In this document: in pieces, positions 39,910 to 49,854 of the stretch | Layout of the letters: every line of letters starts with the position of its first letter | Numbering within the stretch: position 1 is the first letter of the stretch | Assembly (NCBI GenBank): GCA_919901555.1 | Contig: CAKKPG010000018.1 | Coordinates: forward strand, 36,702-100,701 | Length of the DNA: 64,000 nucleotides | Direction of reading: 5' to 3' | Source: Nitrospiria bacterium | GTDB taxonomy: Bacteria > Nitrospirota > UBA9217 | The notes under the pieces: generated by a model | The model's input: only the letters and a program-made list of their open reading frames with translations | What the model was told of the DNA's origin: nothing | Database searches by the model: none | Made by a program: the position numbers and the translations under genes

Positions 39910-41313
39910 CTATTGCGCGGTAAAATCCCACGATGCGTTGTTGATCGTAAAGGAAGGATCAACAGTACAACTCTCGGAACCGGAGAGTTTCGTCTCATCG
40001 GTATAATTCTGCACGGTACAACTTCCAATAGGACCAACAACTAACTTTGCCAACACGTAGATGGGAAGCAGAGTAGTCTCCCTGGGGGTTCCGCAAGATA
40101 TCGGCACAAGGGTTGTGTTGGATCCACCAAGATTAAAACTATAACTGTTCGGGAATCCCCCATTGGTTGAGGTATAAACTGTTAATTTTGCGGTTGTGTT
40201 TGGTGCCGTGCCTTGGACTATCGGGAAGGTGGCATGGACAGGATCACAATTCGGCTTGTAGAAATCTGCGGTTGCGGTTCCGGGAGAAGCATAATAGTGT
40301 TTTACATCTCCTAAATCATCATATTGGTTCCAGGTGACATTTGCCGAACCTACAACATGCATGTAGACACTCGTGCCATCATACGTGGTGACATCAAAAT
40401 TCACATTCCCGATGTACGCGATCTTGTCGGTAATGGTGATGTTCGACACCACCAGCACCTTGCCTTTTTTTCCGGCATCGACACGCGCGCTGACGGCGAC
40501 GGGGTTGGAAGACGGTTTGACCGCCGGCGCATGGTAGGTTGCCGAGGTTTTGCTGCCGCTGACCGTGCCGACCGTACTGTTCCCTCCGGCAACGGAGTTC
40601 ACCGACCAATCACTCACCGGCGCGACAGGCAGCAGCGGTGCAAGATCCTGAGTACTGCCGGCGCATTCATAACCGAGCGGCGCAATATCGCCCATATCCA
40701 TCCCGTCGATGGTCTGGGGCGTAAAGCAATAAGCCACTTTCAGCGCCACGCTCTGTCCGACCTGGACGGTTGCCGTCGGCGGCCGTATCTGAAAACCCTT
40801 TACCAGCGACCAGTCGCTGAAATGGGTGATATCTACCGTTACCGTCTTCGCCGCGACGTCGACGATCGGGTCGCCGTTCCACTGCCAGTGGCCATCGGAC
40901 GTTTGGAATGCGACGCCCAGCGCTTCGGCCGCCGTGTTGATCAGGTCCGCGTCCGTGTACGTAAAAGTCATGTGCACCGGCTGGGAGAACGCCTGCGCTT
41001 CCGGCATCAGCCGATAACCCGCGCCGATGCCGCCAAGGGCCGTGCTGGTCAGCGGCTGGATGGTTATCGTGGTGTCCGTCGCCAGCGCACCGGCGGGAAT
41101 GGTCAGCGTGATACTCCCATCCGGTGCGGCAACGCTGCCGCCTGACGCGCCGATGGTGGCGCTCGAAGGGGCGCCGGTGGCAACGCCGAGCGCCGTGACA
41201 GCAGGCGCCGGCGCAGCGGGTGTCGTTCCTCCGCCACCGCCCCCGCCTCCACAGGCGGCGATGCCAAACAGCAGGAGAAGTACGATAAAGATACGGTAGT
41301 ACCGGGTATTCAT
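39910..41313 (-). CDS. Lipoprotein, hypothetical
   Basis: LLLFGIAAC lipobox, polyGly, GGSVAAPDGSITLTIPAGAL. Confidence 0.75.
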   Translation of the reverse strand: MNTRYYRIFIVLLLLFGIAACGGGGGGGGTTPAAPAPAVTALGVATGAPSSATIGASGGSVAAPDGSITLTIPAGALATDTTITIQPLTSTALGGIGAGYRLMPEAQAFSQPVHMTFTYTDADLINTAAEALGVAFQTSDGHWQWNGDPIVDVAAKTVTVDITHFSDWSLVKGFQIRPPTATVQVGQSVALKVAYCFTPQTIDGMDMGDIAPLGYECAGSTQDLAPLLPVAPVSDWSVNSVAGGNSTVGTVSGSKTSATYHAPAVKPSSNPVAVSARVDAGKKGKVLVVSNITITDKIAYIGNVNFDVTTYDGTSVYMHVVGSANVTWNQYDDLGDVKHYYASPGTATADFYKPNCDPVHATFPIVQGTAPNTTAKLTVYTSTNGGFPNSYSFNLGGSNTTLVPISCGTPRETTLLPIYVLAKLVVGPIGSCTVQNYTDETKLSGSESCTVDPSFTINNASWDFTAQ

Positions 41314-41365
41314 GGTAAATGCTCCTTCAGGCCAGAATTGTGTCTTCCTTATTGTCGATTTCATT

Positions 41366-41570
41366 TCTCCACCTCCATTGTTTTATTCTCTGTTAATGAA
41401 CGTTGCAACATGGCCGTTGCCCATCGCATGGGCCGGCCTTCTGCTGCCGTAACGACTCGAATTGTCGCTGCTGCTTCTTTTCTTCCATCGTCTCTGCTTG
41501 TATCATCACATCTCTCTGACACCGAACCCTGCCGGACACGCGCGCCCCGGCATGCAATGGCGCTCTCGTG
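41366..41570 (-). promoter_or_regulatory. Repeated 5' leader copy A with hairpin GCCCAT-CGC-ATGGGC
   Basis: Similar to 46388-46560 over about 150 nt. Confidence 0.55.
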
Positions 41571-41581
41571 AGCGTGGCCGG

Positions 41582-41788
41582 CTACTGATAGCTGCCGACG
41601 GTTGTGACGGCAATGGGATTTGTCCCCGCAGCAACCGTGGCAGTGGGCATGGGCGTGAGGCTTCCGTCCGCGCCGATCGTGTACTGCGAGATACCGTCAC
41701 TGTCGAAATTCGCCGCAGAGGCGTACTTCCCGCCCGGATCAACTGTGACTGCGTGGGGATATGACCCGGCAACGACGGTCGCGGCGTA
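41582..41788 (-). pseudogene. Orphan C-terminal beta-propeller fragment
   Basis: AATVVAGSYPHAVTVDPGGKYASAANFDSDGISQYTIGADGSLTPMPTATVAAGTNPIAVTTVGSYQ*, in-frame stop upstream, no start. Confidence 0.8.
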
Positions 41789-41836
41789 AAAAGGGCCGGA
41801 CTATTACGCGTACGCGCGGCATCCGAATCATCCGGG

Positions 41837-43627
41837 TCAACGCACGAGCAGCCCCGCAAGCCCTTGCCAGTCGATTTGCCGCAGCAGCTGCGCCATCGCC
41901 ACGCAGTCTCCCGGGTTGTTACGCAAATGCTTCTTCTCTTCCAGGTATTTGTTGCAATCCGTAATGTTGCGCGCGTACATGATCTGCAATGCATCGCGAG
42001 GCAGCCTGCTGTTGAGCAGGGCCGGATTGCTGCGGACCACCGGCCGGCAGCCCGGCGTGCCGATCGTCACGACCTTCCAATCCGACTCGGGGCTTTGCGG
42101 CCTGCCTGTCAGTACGCAGGCCGGCGCGGCACGCCCTTGCGCATCAAGCGCGGCGAGCATTGACTGCGCGCCCTGATAATTTTCGATCGGGGAGCGCCAC
42201 TTGGGGTCGTTCGCGGCCGCGTCGGCTTCCTTGCGCGCGTCGTCTTCCCAGCGGCGCTGTTTGACCTCCAGACGCCGCGCGTTGTCCTCGGCGCTTGCGC
42301 CGCCGGCGGCGCGCAACGCCTGCGCTTCCTGACGGCGCTTGTCTTGCGCCGCCGGGCTCATAAAGGCCTCATAGGATTTTTTCTTCTCCTTGATATGCGA
42401 GGCGGCGAGATCGGCATCGCGCTTGTACTTGGGCAGCAAATACTTCAGCACGCGTTCGGTGCTGACGGGTATCCATGGCTTATCGGCCGCGCGCGCCACA
42501 ACGAGCACGTCGTCATACACGGGCAGGCCGCCCAACTCGCCGTTTTTCACCGGCTCGAGAAAGAACTCACCCTCGGCGTCGCCGTACTTGACGCCGATCA
42601 CCGGCGGAATGTTGACGTAGAGGCGCAGGCCGCAATGCGCGTCTTCCAGCGTTTCAATACGGGTCGTGATTGCGCCGCTCGACTTGGAGCGCAGCCGCGC
42701 TTCGTAGTAGCCCGCGGCGCTGAAGACGATGTCGGCCCGCAGGGGCAGGCCCTGGGCCAGAAAGCGCTTCCGCTCCTCGACTGCCTCGATGCCGTCCAGC
42801 GAAGCGCTGGTATAAAGCTCAAACCCCATTGGTGGATTGAGCGCCGGCGCCCGGGAAATCACGCCGGCGATCTTGCGCAGGTTTGCTTCAAGTGCCCGGA
42901 ACTCAGCTTTGGTTACGCGGTTTTCCTCAACGACAAAGGTGTGGGGCAATGACCAGGGCCGCAGCTTGCCGGGCTGCTGGGGCAGGAATCGAGGCCCTGC
43001 ATCGGCGCCCGGTTCTTGCGGCAGGGGCGGGGGCGGCGGCGGTATCAGTTCCTTCGATGCGCGCGGTGCGGCGGCCGCGTTGTTCGCGGCGGCGAGCTTC
43101 GCTTCGAGCGCAGCACGGTCATAGGGAAGATTACTGCTGCGGGCGATGCGGCCCGCCCGCTCGTAGGCCCGTACGGCATCGCCATATTCTCCACCAGCTG
43201 CCAGGCCGTCACCGTACCGTATCCATTCGTCCACACCCTGCGGACTTGTGCTGTTCGTAGCGGTGTTGGCTGGGGCCCGGACAGTTGAGCCGGCAGGCAT
43301 GTCGCCTGCGGGTGAGGCCCCGGGCTTTACCGGTTTCTGATCGGCTGTCTTCGCATCCCGTGCTGCGCGCGCCGCATTCAGCTTCCGGTTAAATGCCGCG
43401 GTATCGGTGGCAAGCTTATTCTTGTAGGCAATACGTCCGGCGCGCTCATACAAGCGCACGGCCTCAAACGCATTGCCGGCAGCCACCAGTGCATCGGCCT
43501 GGCGCACGGTGTCTTCATATTCCCGCAGCGCCTTGTCGCTTGTCTGGGCATGCGCCTGACCGGTCAGAAGCGCCATCGCCGTGAACAACATGACCAAAAT
43601 TTGAACCATGGTTCTTGAAATATTCAT
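41837..43627 (-). CDS. Secreted hypothetical protein with duplicated TPR-like N-terminal motif
   Basis: Signal peptide; AVRLYERAGRIAYKNKL and AVRAYERAGRIARSSNL. Confidence 0.65.
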   Translation of the reverse strand: MNISRTMVQILVMLFTAMALLTGQAHAQTSDKALREYEDTVRQADALVAAGNAFEAVRLYERAGRIAYKNKLATDTAAFNRKLNAARAARDAKTADQKPVKPGASPAGDMPAGSTVRAPANTATNSTSPQGVDEWIRYGDGLAAGGEYGDAVRAYERAGRIARSSNLPYDRAALEAKLAAANNAAAAPRASKELIPPPPPPLPQEPGADAGPRFLPQQPGKLRPWSLPHTFVVEENRVTKAEFRALEANLRKIAGVISRAPALNPPMGFELYTSASLDGIEAVEERKRFLAQGLPLRADIVFSAAGYYEARLRSKSSGAITTRIETLEDAHCGLRLYVNIPPVIGVKYGDAEGEFFLEPVKNGELGGLPVYDDVLVVARAADKPWIPVSTERVLKYLLPKYKRDADLAASHIKEKKKSYEAFMSPAAQDKRRQEAQALRAAGGASAEDNARRLEVKQRRWEDDARKEADAAANDPKWRSPIENYQGAQSMLAALDAQGRAAPACVLTGRPQSPESDWKVVTIGTPGCRPVVRSNPALLNSRLPRDALQIMYARNITDCNKYLEEKKHLRNNPGDCVAMAQLLRQIDWQGLAGLLVR

Positions 43628-43809
43628 CGCCGTTCTCCCTCCACTATCAACATACCCGTTATGCCAGGTTCCAAGCGCCCTGTGGCCTTAGCTACCCAAT
43701 CCTTGCGTTGAAACCAGGGCGGCGCTTGCTTCGATGAGCAACTGCCCGCCCCGACATTTACGACACCTCAGTTCACTCCGCGGCCGACCGAAACTTCAGA
43801 CTTGGCGCC

Positions 43810-44754
43810 TTAACGCTTCTTCATCGCCATCTTGCGAATATAGATCACTTCGTTGGCGGTCGCAGGATCGGAACCTAACAGTCCGGTGAATGCCTCGTTC
43901 CGGACTCGGCCGTCATCAAAGCGCAGGATCAGCGTGTAATTACGCAACTCGTAGGTGCCGCGGCCGGGATTGTCCACGCCACCCGGCCGGCCGGTGCCGA
44001 ACGCGCTGAACACGCCATCATCAACAAAGTGACCATCGCGCCGGAAGTGGATTATCGGCCTCTGTCCGGGGGCCATCGATTCGAGCTGCGGATCCTTGGG
44101 ATCGTACCAAGTGGTCCAACTGCCGTCCAACCGCAGCCCATCGACACGGGGACAGCGGTAGAACACGGCGTTTTCATAGGTCCAGGACATCTGATTGGAA
44201 AAAGCGCCCGGCAGCAGGATGGGGCCGCCGGCGTTCATCCGCAGCTCGTTGGGCTTGAGCAAGTCAAGCCTCCAACTGACCGTGGTGCCCGCCTTCCGCG
44301 TTGCGCCGCTGGAGCCCGCAAATGTGTACTCGTGCCAGTGCGGGTCCTGGTTCTTGTTTGCAGCGCGCGCCGCAAGGTCAAGCGCAAGCAGGCCGTCGTT
44401 GGGCATTTGTGTAAGCAGCACGCCATTGTTCAGAAATACCCGCCAGCGTGGCTGCGGCTTGCCGGTACTCATGGGCTTGTTAAAGCCCATCACCGTCGTG
44501 ACGAAGCCCATCCACACACCGGCAACACCCGTGCCGCTAAGGGATGCATTCCCGACGTCGTCTGCAGCAGGAGCAGCTGATGCCGCAGCAATGGTCGCTG
44601 ACAGCGCAATACAAACGATGACATTGAGCAGGCAACGCCCACGACGAGCAAACCACTGCACTGCGGTGGTCATTCCGGTATCATGACTTACACAAGCAGC
44701 AGTCATTTGATCGCTGTTCGCATTTCCGACTGTGTTTCCAGACACGGTGTCCAT
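43810..44754 (-). CDS. Secreted hypothetical protein
   Basis: Long ORF with hydrophobic leader; degenerate leader repeat upstream. Confidence 0.55.
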   Translation of the reverse strand: MDTVSGNTVGNANSDQMTAACVSHDTGMTTAVQWFARRGRCLLNVIVCIALSATIAAASAAPAADDVGNASLSGTGVAGVWMGFVTTVMGFNKPMSTGKPQPRWRVFLNNGVLLTQMPNDGLLALDLAARAANKNQDPHWHEYTFAGSSGATRKAGTTVSWRLDLLKPNELRMNAGGPILLPGAFSNQMSWTYENAVFYRCPRVDGLRLDGSWTTWYDPKDPQLESMAPGQRPIIHFRRDGHFVDDGVFSAFGTGRPGGVDNPGRGTYELRNYTLILRFDDGRVRNEAFTGLLGSDPATANEVIYIRKMAMKKR

Positions 44755-44884
44755 TTATTTTCTCCCTTGCATAATCATCAGTTCTCCACCTCCATTGTCT
44801 TAGTCACTCTACATTAAAGTTACAACATGGCTGATGTCCATAGTTGAGGAACCAGCCATCCATTCTATCCGCTTCACGGCCCAA

Positions 44885-46336
44885 TCACTGACCGGCGCGC
44901 ACAAGCCGCACGTTGTAACCAGCGATACGGACATTGAAGCTTACAATGCCATTGCCAAAATAGACGTTCCAAGCGTTGCTGCCGGCGCTAGCGATGGGCG
45001 AAGCCGACCAAAACGCACTTGCTGACGTAGCCGGGAAAGCCGTGGGGTCAATCGCCGGACTGCTGTTATTGTTGTCGACGATGCTGGAAAGCTCTTTGAC
45101 ATTCGGCAAGCGCCAGGCGATGCCGGTGCTGACGGCTTGGGCTGCGGCAAGTTGCAAGGCTGCCTCGTGGGTAAACGTGCCGGCAGTTCCCGTACAGGTG
45201 CCGCCGCTGAATATCATCCCCTCGGCACAGCGTCGCCAGATCAGGCTGGTTTGATTGTCTGTCACTTCCTGCCCGTCTGCAGACACGGTGTAGCGGGGTA
45301 CAATTTCCGACTGACCGGCACGCACTAACCGCACATAGAAAATATTGGCGCGGCTAGTGGTGTTGTTTACGCTGCCAAAGTTAAAAGCGACAATAAAAAC
45401 GTTCATGGGGGCGCCAATAACAGGTGTAACCGACCAATATGCGCCGCCTTGGGTATTGGGAAGCCAGTTTGCGTCAATGGTTGGGCCGGGGTTAGCGATG
45501 CCGTAGTCCACGATGCTTTGCAATTCGTCGGCAGTGGGCAGACGCCAGTCGCTATAGCCGCACAAGTTGGTCGCATTGACTGCGGCCACATAACCGGTCG
45601 CATCCGTGGCCGTGCCGTAAAGGCCGGAGGGGTCGTACGTTGCGCTGTAGTTGGTGTAGGTTTTGGTCCAGTCGCGCAGTCCGCCGTCGGTGGTTTTCAC
45701 TTCCCACATCAGGCCGGTGACGTTGTCCTGGACGCAGCCGCCCGTAACAGCGGTATAACTGAAGCCCAGTTTGCCGTCAGTGTTCAGGTTGGTGGCCGCA
45801 TCCGCATCGCGCCCGGCCATGCCGTCTTGCGCATCATTCAGCGCAATCGCCCCGGCACTGTTGCAAGCCACGAAGACGTCGCTGCCTGCCTGGTAGCACC
45901 GGCCGGCGGTGATGCCGGTGTCGTTGATAGGCGGAGGAACCCGCGTGGTAAATGTCCATGTGTAGGGAGATGCTATTGCATTGCCCGCCGCATCCTTTAC
46001 TCCGGTGGTAATGGTGGCGGTGTAGGTGGTGGAGTAGGCTAAATTGTTTGTCGGGGTAAAGGTGGCGGTTGTGCCGCTGTATGCAACTGTGCCGGTCACG
46101 CCATGGTCCAGGGTAAAGTCGGCTGCGGTGACCGTCGATGCGGTCATCGCCTCGCTGAAAGTGGCGGTAATCGTTGCATTCACTGCGATGCCTGTGGCGT
46201 TATCAACAGGGCTCGTGGATGAGACTGTCGGCGATGTGGTGTCCGGCGGTGTTCCGCCGCCGCCGCTGCTCCCGCAGGCGGCGATGCCGAACAGCATGAG
46301 AAGCGCGGGAATGATTAAACGGTACCGGGTATTCAT
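44885..46336 (-). CDS. Lipoprotein with Ig-like (BIG_5-type) domain and DUF1566-like repeats
   Basis: LFGIAAC lipobox; TSPVDNATGIAVNATITATFSEAM; CGYSDWRLPTADELQSIVDYG. Confidence 0.8.
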   Translation of the reverse strand: MNTRYRLIIPALLMLFGIAACGSSGGGGTPPDTTSPTVSSTSPVDNATGIAVNATITATFSEAMTASTVTAADFTLDHGVTGTVAYSGTTATFTPTNNLAYSTTYTATITTGVKDAAGNAIASPYTWTFTTRVPPPINDTGITAGRCYQAGSDVFVACNSAGAIALNDAQDGMAGRDADAATNLNTDGKLGFSYTAVTGGCVQDNVTGLMWEVKTTDGGLRDWTKTYTNYSATYDPSGLYGTATDATGYVAAVNATNLCGYSDWRLPTADELQSIVDYGIANPGPTIDANWLPNTQGGAYWSVTPVIGAPMNVFIVAFNFGSVNNTTSRANIFYVRLVRAGQSEIVPRYTVSADGQEVTDNQTSLIWRRCAEGMIFSGGTCTGTAGTFTHEAALQLAAAQAVSTGIAWRLPNVKELSSIVDNNNSSPAIDPTAFPATSASAFWSASPIASAGSNAWNVYFGNGIVSFNVRIAGYNVRLVRAGQ

Positions 46337-46387
46337 TGCAGTTTCTCCTTTGGATTTGGATTGCGCATTGTTCATCATTGTTTTCAT

Positions 46388-46600
46388 TTTTCCACCTCTT
46401 GTTTTGTTCCTTCTCTATCTACTTGGCTGCATGGCCGTTATCCATCGGTCATGGACCGGCCTGCTCTTGTTATCGCGACTTGAATCGTCGCCGTTGCTTC
46501 TTTTCTTCTATCGACTCCGCTTGTATCATTGCATCTCTCTCCGACACCGGTCTCTTCCGGCTGGTTATCTGATCCACGGGGCAATGCCGTCTACTGCCAG
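46388..46600 (-). promoter_or_regulatory. Repeated 5' leader copy B with hairpin TCCAT-CGGTC-ATGGA
   Basis: Similar to leader A; stem bases differ but pairing is kept. Confidence 0.55.
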
Positions 46601-49600
46601 GTACCGGTTGTAATAATAGATTGCGGGTTCGACCCTGCCGCGACCGTGGAGGGTACGTTGGCCGTCAGGCTTCCGTCCGCGCCGATCTTGTACTGTGAGA
46701 CGCTGCCGAAAAAATTCGCCACGTAGACGTACTTGCCTGATGGGTCCACCGTAACGAACATGGGACCAGCCTCCGACGCAACACTGGGGGCGGCCATCGG
46801 CGCGAGGCTGCCGTCCGCGCCGATCGTGTACTGGGCAACGCCGGGGTTGAAGTTGCTGCCCCAGGTCGCCACATATGCGTACTTCCCGCTCGGATCGACA
46901 GTGATGGATTCTGGATATGTCCACGCCGGCACGGTGGCAACGGTCATCGGAGTGAGCGCGCCATTACTGCCGATCGTATATTGCGAAACGGTGTGGCCAC
47001 TCCAGTTCACAACATAGGCGTACTTCCCCGAAGGATCGACGGTAACGGACCGGGAACCCGCTCCCGACGCCACGGTAGGAGCGGCCATCATCGTAAGACT
47101 GCCATCCCTGGCCATCGTGTACTGCGATACGTTGTTGCTGCCGCTGTTCGCTACATATGCGTACTTGCCCGAAGGGTCAACGGTGACGGATAAGGGAGTC
47201 GACCCCGCTGCCACCGTGGCGGTCGTCATGGGGGTGAGGCTCCCGTTCGCGCCGATCGTGTACTGCGAGACGCTGCCGGCTTGGTTCGCCACATAGGCAT
47301 ACCTGCCCGCCGGATGGATGGTGACAGACTGGGGTGCTGACCCCGTTGCGACGGTCGGAATGGCCATCGCGGTAAGGCTGCCGCCGGCGGCTATCGTGTA
47401 CTGTGAGACGGTGCCGGAGGTGGAATTCGCGACATAAGCGTACTTGCCCGACGGATCAACGGTAACGGAGATAGGTCCGTTCCCTGCCGCGACCGTGGCG
47501 GTCGTCATGGGGGTGAGGCTCCCGTTCGCGCCGATCGTGTACTGTAAAACGTCGGCGCCGGAGAAGTCCGCCGCGTAGGCGTACTTCGGCACGGGGATTG
47601 CCGCCGTGGCGCCGTGTACAATTGTGATCCCGGTGGGATCTGAATAACTCTTGACCGTCGCGGGCGCGATCGGGGTCAGACTGCCGTCAGCACTGATCAG
47701 ATACTGCGATATGTCGATGCTCTCGAAGTTCGTCACGTAAGCGTACTTACTCGTGGGATCGACGGCGACGCGTACGGGTTGTATCCCCGCCCCGACCGTT
47801 GGTGTGGCCATCGGCACGAGGCTTCCATCCACCGCGATCGTGTACTGCGAGACGTTGTTACTGAATTCGTTCGCCACGTAGGCGTACTTACCGCTTGGAT
47901 CGACGGTAATGGATGCGGGACTCGTCTCCGTCGCGACCGTGGGTGCAGCCATCGGCAGAAGGTTTCCATCCGAATCGATCTTGTACTGCGAGACGTTGTT
48001 GCTCCCGATGTTAACTACGTAGGCATGCTTGCCGTTCGGATCCACGGTAATGAAATAGGGGCTCGTTCCCGCCCCGACCACGGCAGGGGTCATCGGAATA
48101 AGGCCCCCATCAACACCGATTCTGTACTGCGAGACGTTGTTGCTGGTTTGGTTCGCCACGTAGGCGTATTTTCCGCTCGGATCAACGGTAATGGAGAAGG
48201 GATTCGACCCCGCCGCGACCGTGGGAATGGCCATCGGCGTGAGGCTCCCTTTCGCACTGATCGTGTACTGCGAGACGTTGTTATCTCGATAGTTCGCCAC
48301 GTAGGCGTATTTTCCGCTCGATTCAACGGTAATGGAGAAGGGATTCGTCCCCGCAGCGACCGTGGGAATTGCCATCGGCGTGAGGCTCCCATCACCACCG
48401 ATCGTGTACTGCGAGACGCTGGCGCTCAAGCTGTTCGCCACGTAGACGTATTTTCCCGAAGGGGTTGTGACAAGGATTTGTGGCGCCGTTCCCGCAGCGA
48501 CTTTGCCGCGGTATGTGAGACGGCCGGTCGCGGCATTTACGGCGTAGGTAGAGACGCTGTTGTCCAGAACGTTTGCGACATAGGCAAAGCGCGCGACATT
48601 GCAGTCCACCACCACATTGGTGACGATGGCGGATTGAACAGTGCCGCTGCCGTTACGCACCACCCGGCAGTTCTGCGCCGGCTGGGAAGGCTGGCTGAAT
48701 ACGGTCACCGAATAGGACGACCCGGGATCCAGCGGCGTGGCAAAGGTAAAACTGCCGTTTGCTGCAACAGCAAGGTTGTCTCCCCCGTTGTTCTGCAGCA
48801 CGAGGCCGCTGCCGGCGAGACCCGTGATCGTGCCGCCTACGGTGTAATTCTGATAAACAGTCAAGGTGACGCCGGGCGAGGTCACCCCGTCCGCTGACGC
48901 AAAAATCACGCTGCTCCCTGCCGCGACGCCTGTGGCCGCACCCGTGGCGCTGTCTATGGTCGCAACAGCGGTGTTGACGGAAGACCACGTGGCGATACCG
49001 GTGATGTCGGCAGTTGACCCGTCCGAGTAGTCGGCGGTGGCGGCCAGATTGGTGGTTGCCCCCACCGCAACGCTGGGCGCGGACGGGGTAATGGTTATGG
49101 ATGTTACGGCCGGCGCCGTGACCGTCAGCGTGGCGGCGTTGGACGTCATGCCGTTCAACGAAGCCGTGATGGTACTGCTGCCCATGCCCCTGCCTGTGGC
49201 AATACCGCTGGCATTGATAACCGCCACGCCGATGTCGCTGGAATTCCAGATGACCGAGCCGGAGATATTGCCGGAGGTGGCATCCGAATACGTGCCGGTG
49301 GCGGTGAATATGGTGGTGGTGCCTTTCGGGATCGACGCCGCTGCCGGAGCAATCGTGATGCCGGACAGGGTGGCGGCAGTGACCGTGATGGCGGCGGCGG
49401 GCGAGGTGATGCCGCTCATGGAGGCAGTGACGGTGGTGTTTCCGACTGTTACGCCGTTCACGACACCGGTGTTGCTCCCCACATTTGCTGTGGCAGGGTC
49501 GGCTGATACCCAGGTGACCGAGGTGGTGATGTCGGCAGTCGAGTTATTTGAGTAGGTGCCGGTGGCCGTCAGGTTGGCCGTCGTTCCGCGTACAATGGTG

Positions 49601-49776
49601 TTGACGGCCGGGTTAATGGCGATGGCTGTCAATACCGGAGGCGGTGTTTCATCTTTTCCAGCACAACCGACGAGCCCCGTCAGTATTATGAAGAGGGCTG
49701 ACACGATGGATAGGTATCGAATGGTCATAGCAGTTTCTTCTTTTTTGGATTGCGCATTGTTCGTCATTGTTTTCAT
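46591..49776 (-). CDS. Lipoprotein: BIG_2-like Ig repeats plus two seven-bladed YVTN-type propellers
   Basis: LVGCAGK lipobox; 7+7 copies of GKYAYVAN..SQYTIGADGSL; start MKTMTNNAQSKK. Confidence 0.85.
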   Translation of the reverse strand: MKTMTNNAQSKKEETAMTIRYLSIVSALFIILTGLVGCAGKDETPPPVLTAIAINPAVNTIVRGTTANLTATGTYSNNSTADITTSVTWVSADPATANVGSNTGVVNGVTVGNTTVTASMSGITSPAAAITVTAATLSGITIAPAAASIPKGTTTIFTATGTYSDATSGNISGSVIWNSSDIGVAVINASGIATGRGMGSSTITASLNGMTSNAATLTVTAPAVTSITITPSAPSVAVGATTNLAATADYSDGSTADITGIATWSSVNTAVATIDSATGAATGVAAGSSVIFASADGVTSPGVTLTVYQNYTVGGTITGLAGSGLVLQNNGGDNLAVAANGSFTFATPLDPGSSYSVTVFSQPSQPAQNCRVVRNGSGTVQSAIVTNVVVDCNVARFAYVANVLDNSVSTYAVNAATGRLTYRGKVAAGTAPQILVTTPSGKYVYVANSLSASVSQYTIGGDGSLTPMAIPTVAAGTNPFSITVESSGKYAYVANYRDNNVSQYTISAKGSLTPMAIPTVAAGSNPFSITVDPSGKYAYVANQTSNNVSQYRIGVDGGLIPMTPAVVGAGTSPYFITVDPNGKHAYVVNIGSNNVSQYKIDSDGNLLPMAAPTVATETSPASITVDPSGKYAYVANEFSNNVSQYTIAVDGSLVPMATPTVGAGIQPVRVAVDPTSKYAYVTNFESIDISQYLISADGSLTPIAPATVKSYSDPTGITIVHGATAAIPVPKYAYAADFSGADVLQYTIGANGSLTPMTTATVAAGNGPISVTVDPSGKYAYVANSTSGTVSQYTIAAGGSLTAMAIPTVATGSAPQSVTIHPAGRYAYVANQAGSVSQYTIGANGSLTPMTTATVAAGSTPLSVTVDPSGKYAYVANSGSNNVSQYTMARDGSLTMMAAPTVASGAGSRSVTVDPSGKYAYVVNWSGHTVSQYTIGSNGALTPMTVATVPAWTYPESITVDPSGKYAYVATWGSNFNPGVAQYTIGADGSLAPMAAPSVASEAGPMFVTVDPSGKYVYVANFFGSVSQYKIGADGSLTANVPSTVAAGSNPQSIITTGTWQ

Positions 49777-49782
49777 TTTTCC

Positions 49783-49845
49783 ACCTCTTGTTTTGTTCCT
49801 CGTAAATCCGTTGCCCATCCCCGGCGCCCTGCGGCGCAGGGCCGG
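49783..49845 (-). promoter_or_regulatory. Leader copy D with hairpin GCCCTGC-GGC-GCAGGGC
   Basis: Shared AACAAAACAAGAGGTGGAAAAATGAAAAC start region. Confidence 0.5.
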
Positions 49846-49854
49846 TACCAATAA

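Noticed and set aside
41366-46560. GEMM-type c-di-GMP riboswitch in the repeated leaders
   Set aside because: Hairpins and AACGG are present but the conserved GEMM core sequences are not recognisable.
47779-48897. 372-aa + strand ORF with repeated HRDRVLRDVV units
   Set aside because: Antisense reading of the propeller repeats, not an independent repeat protein.
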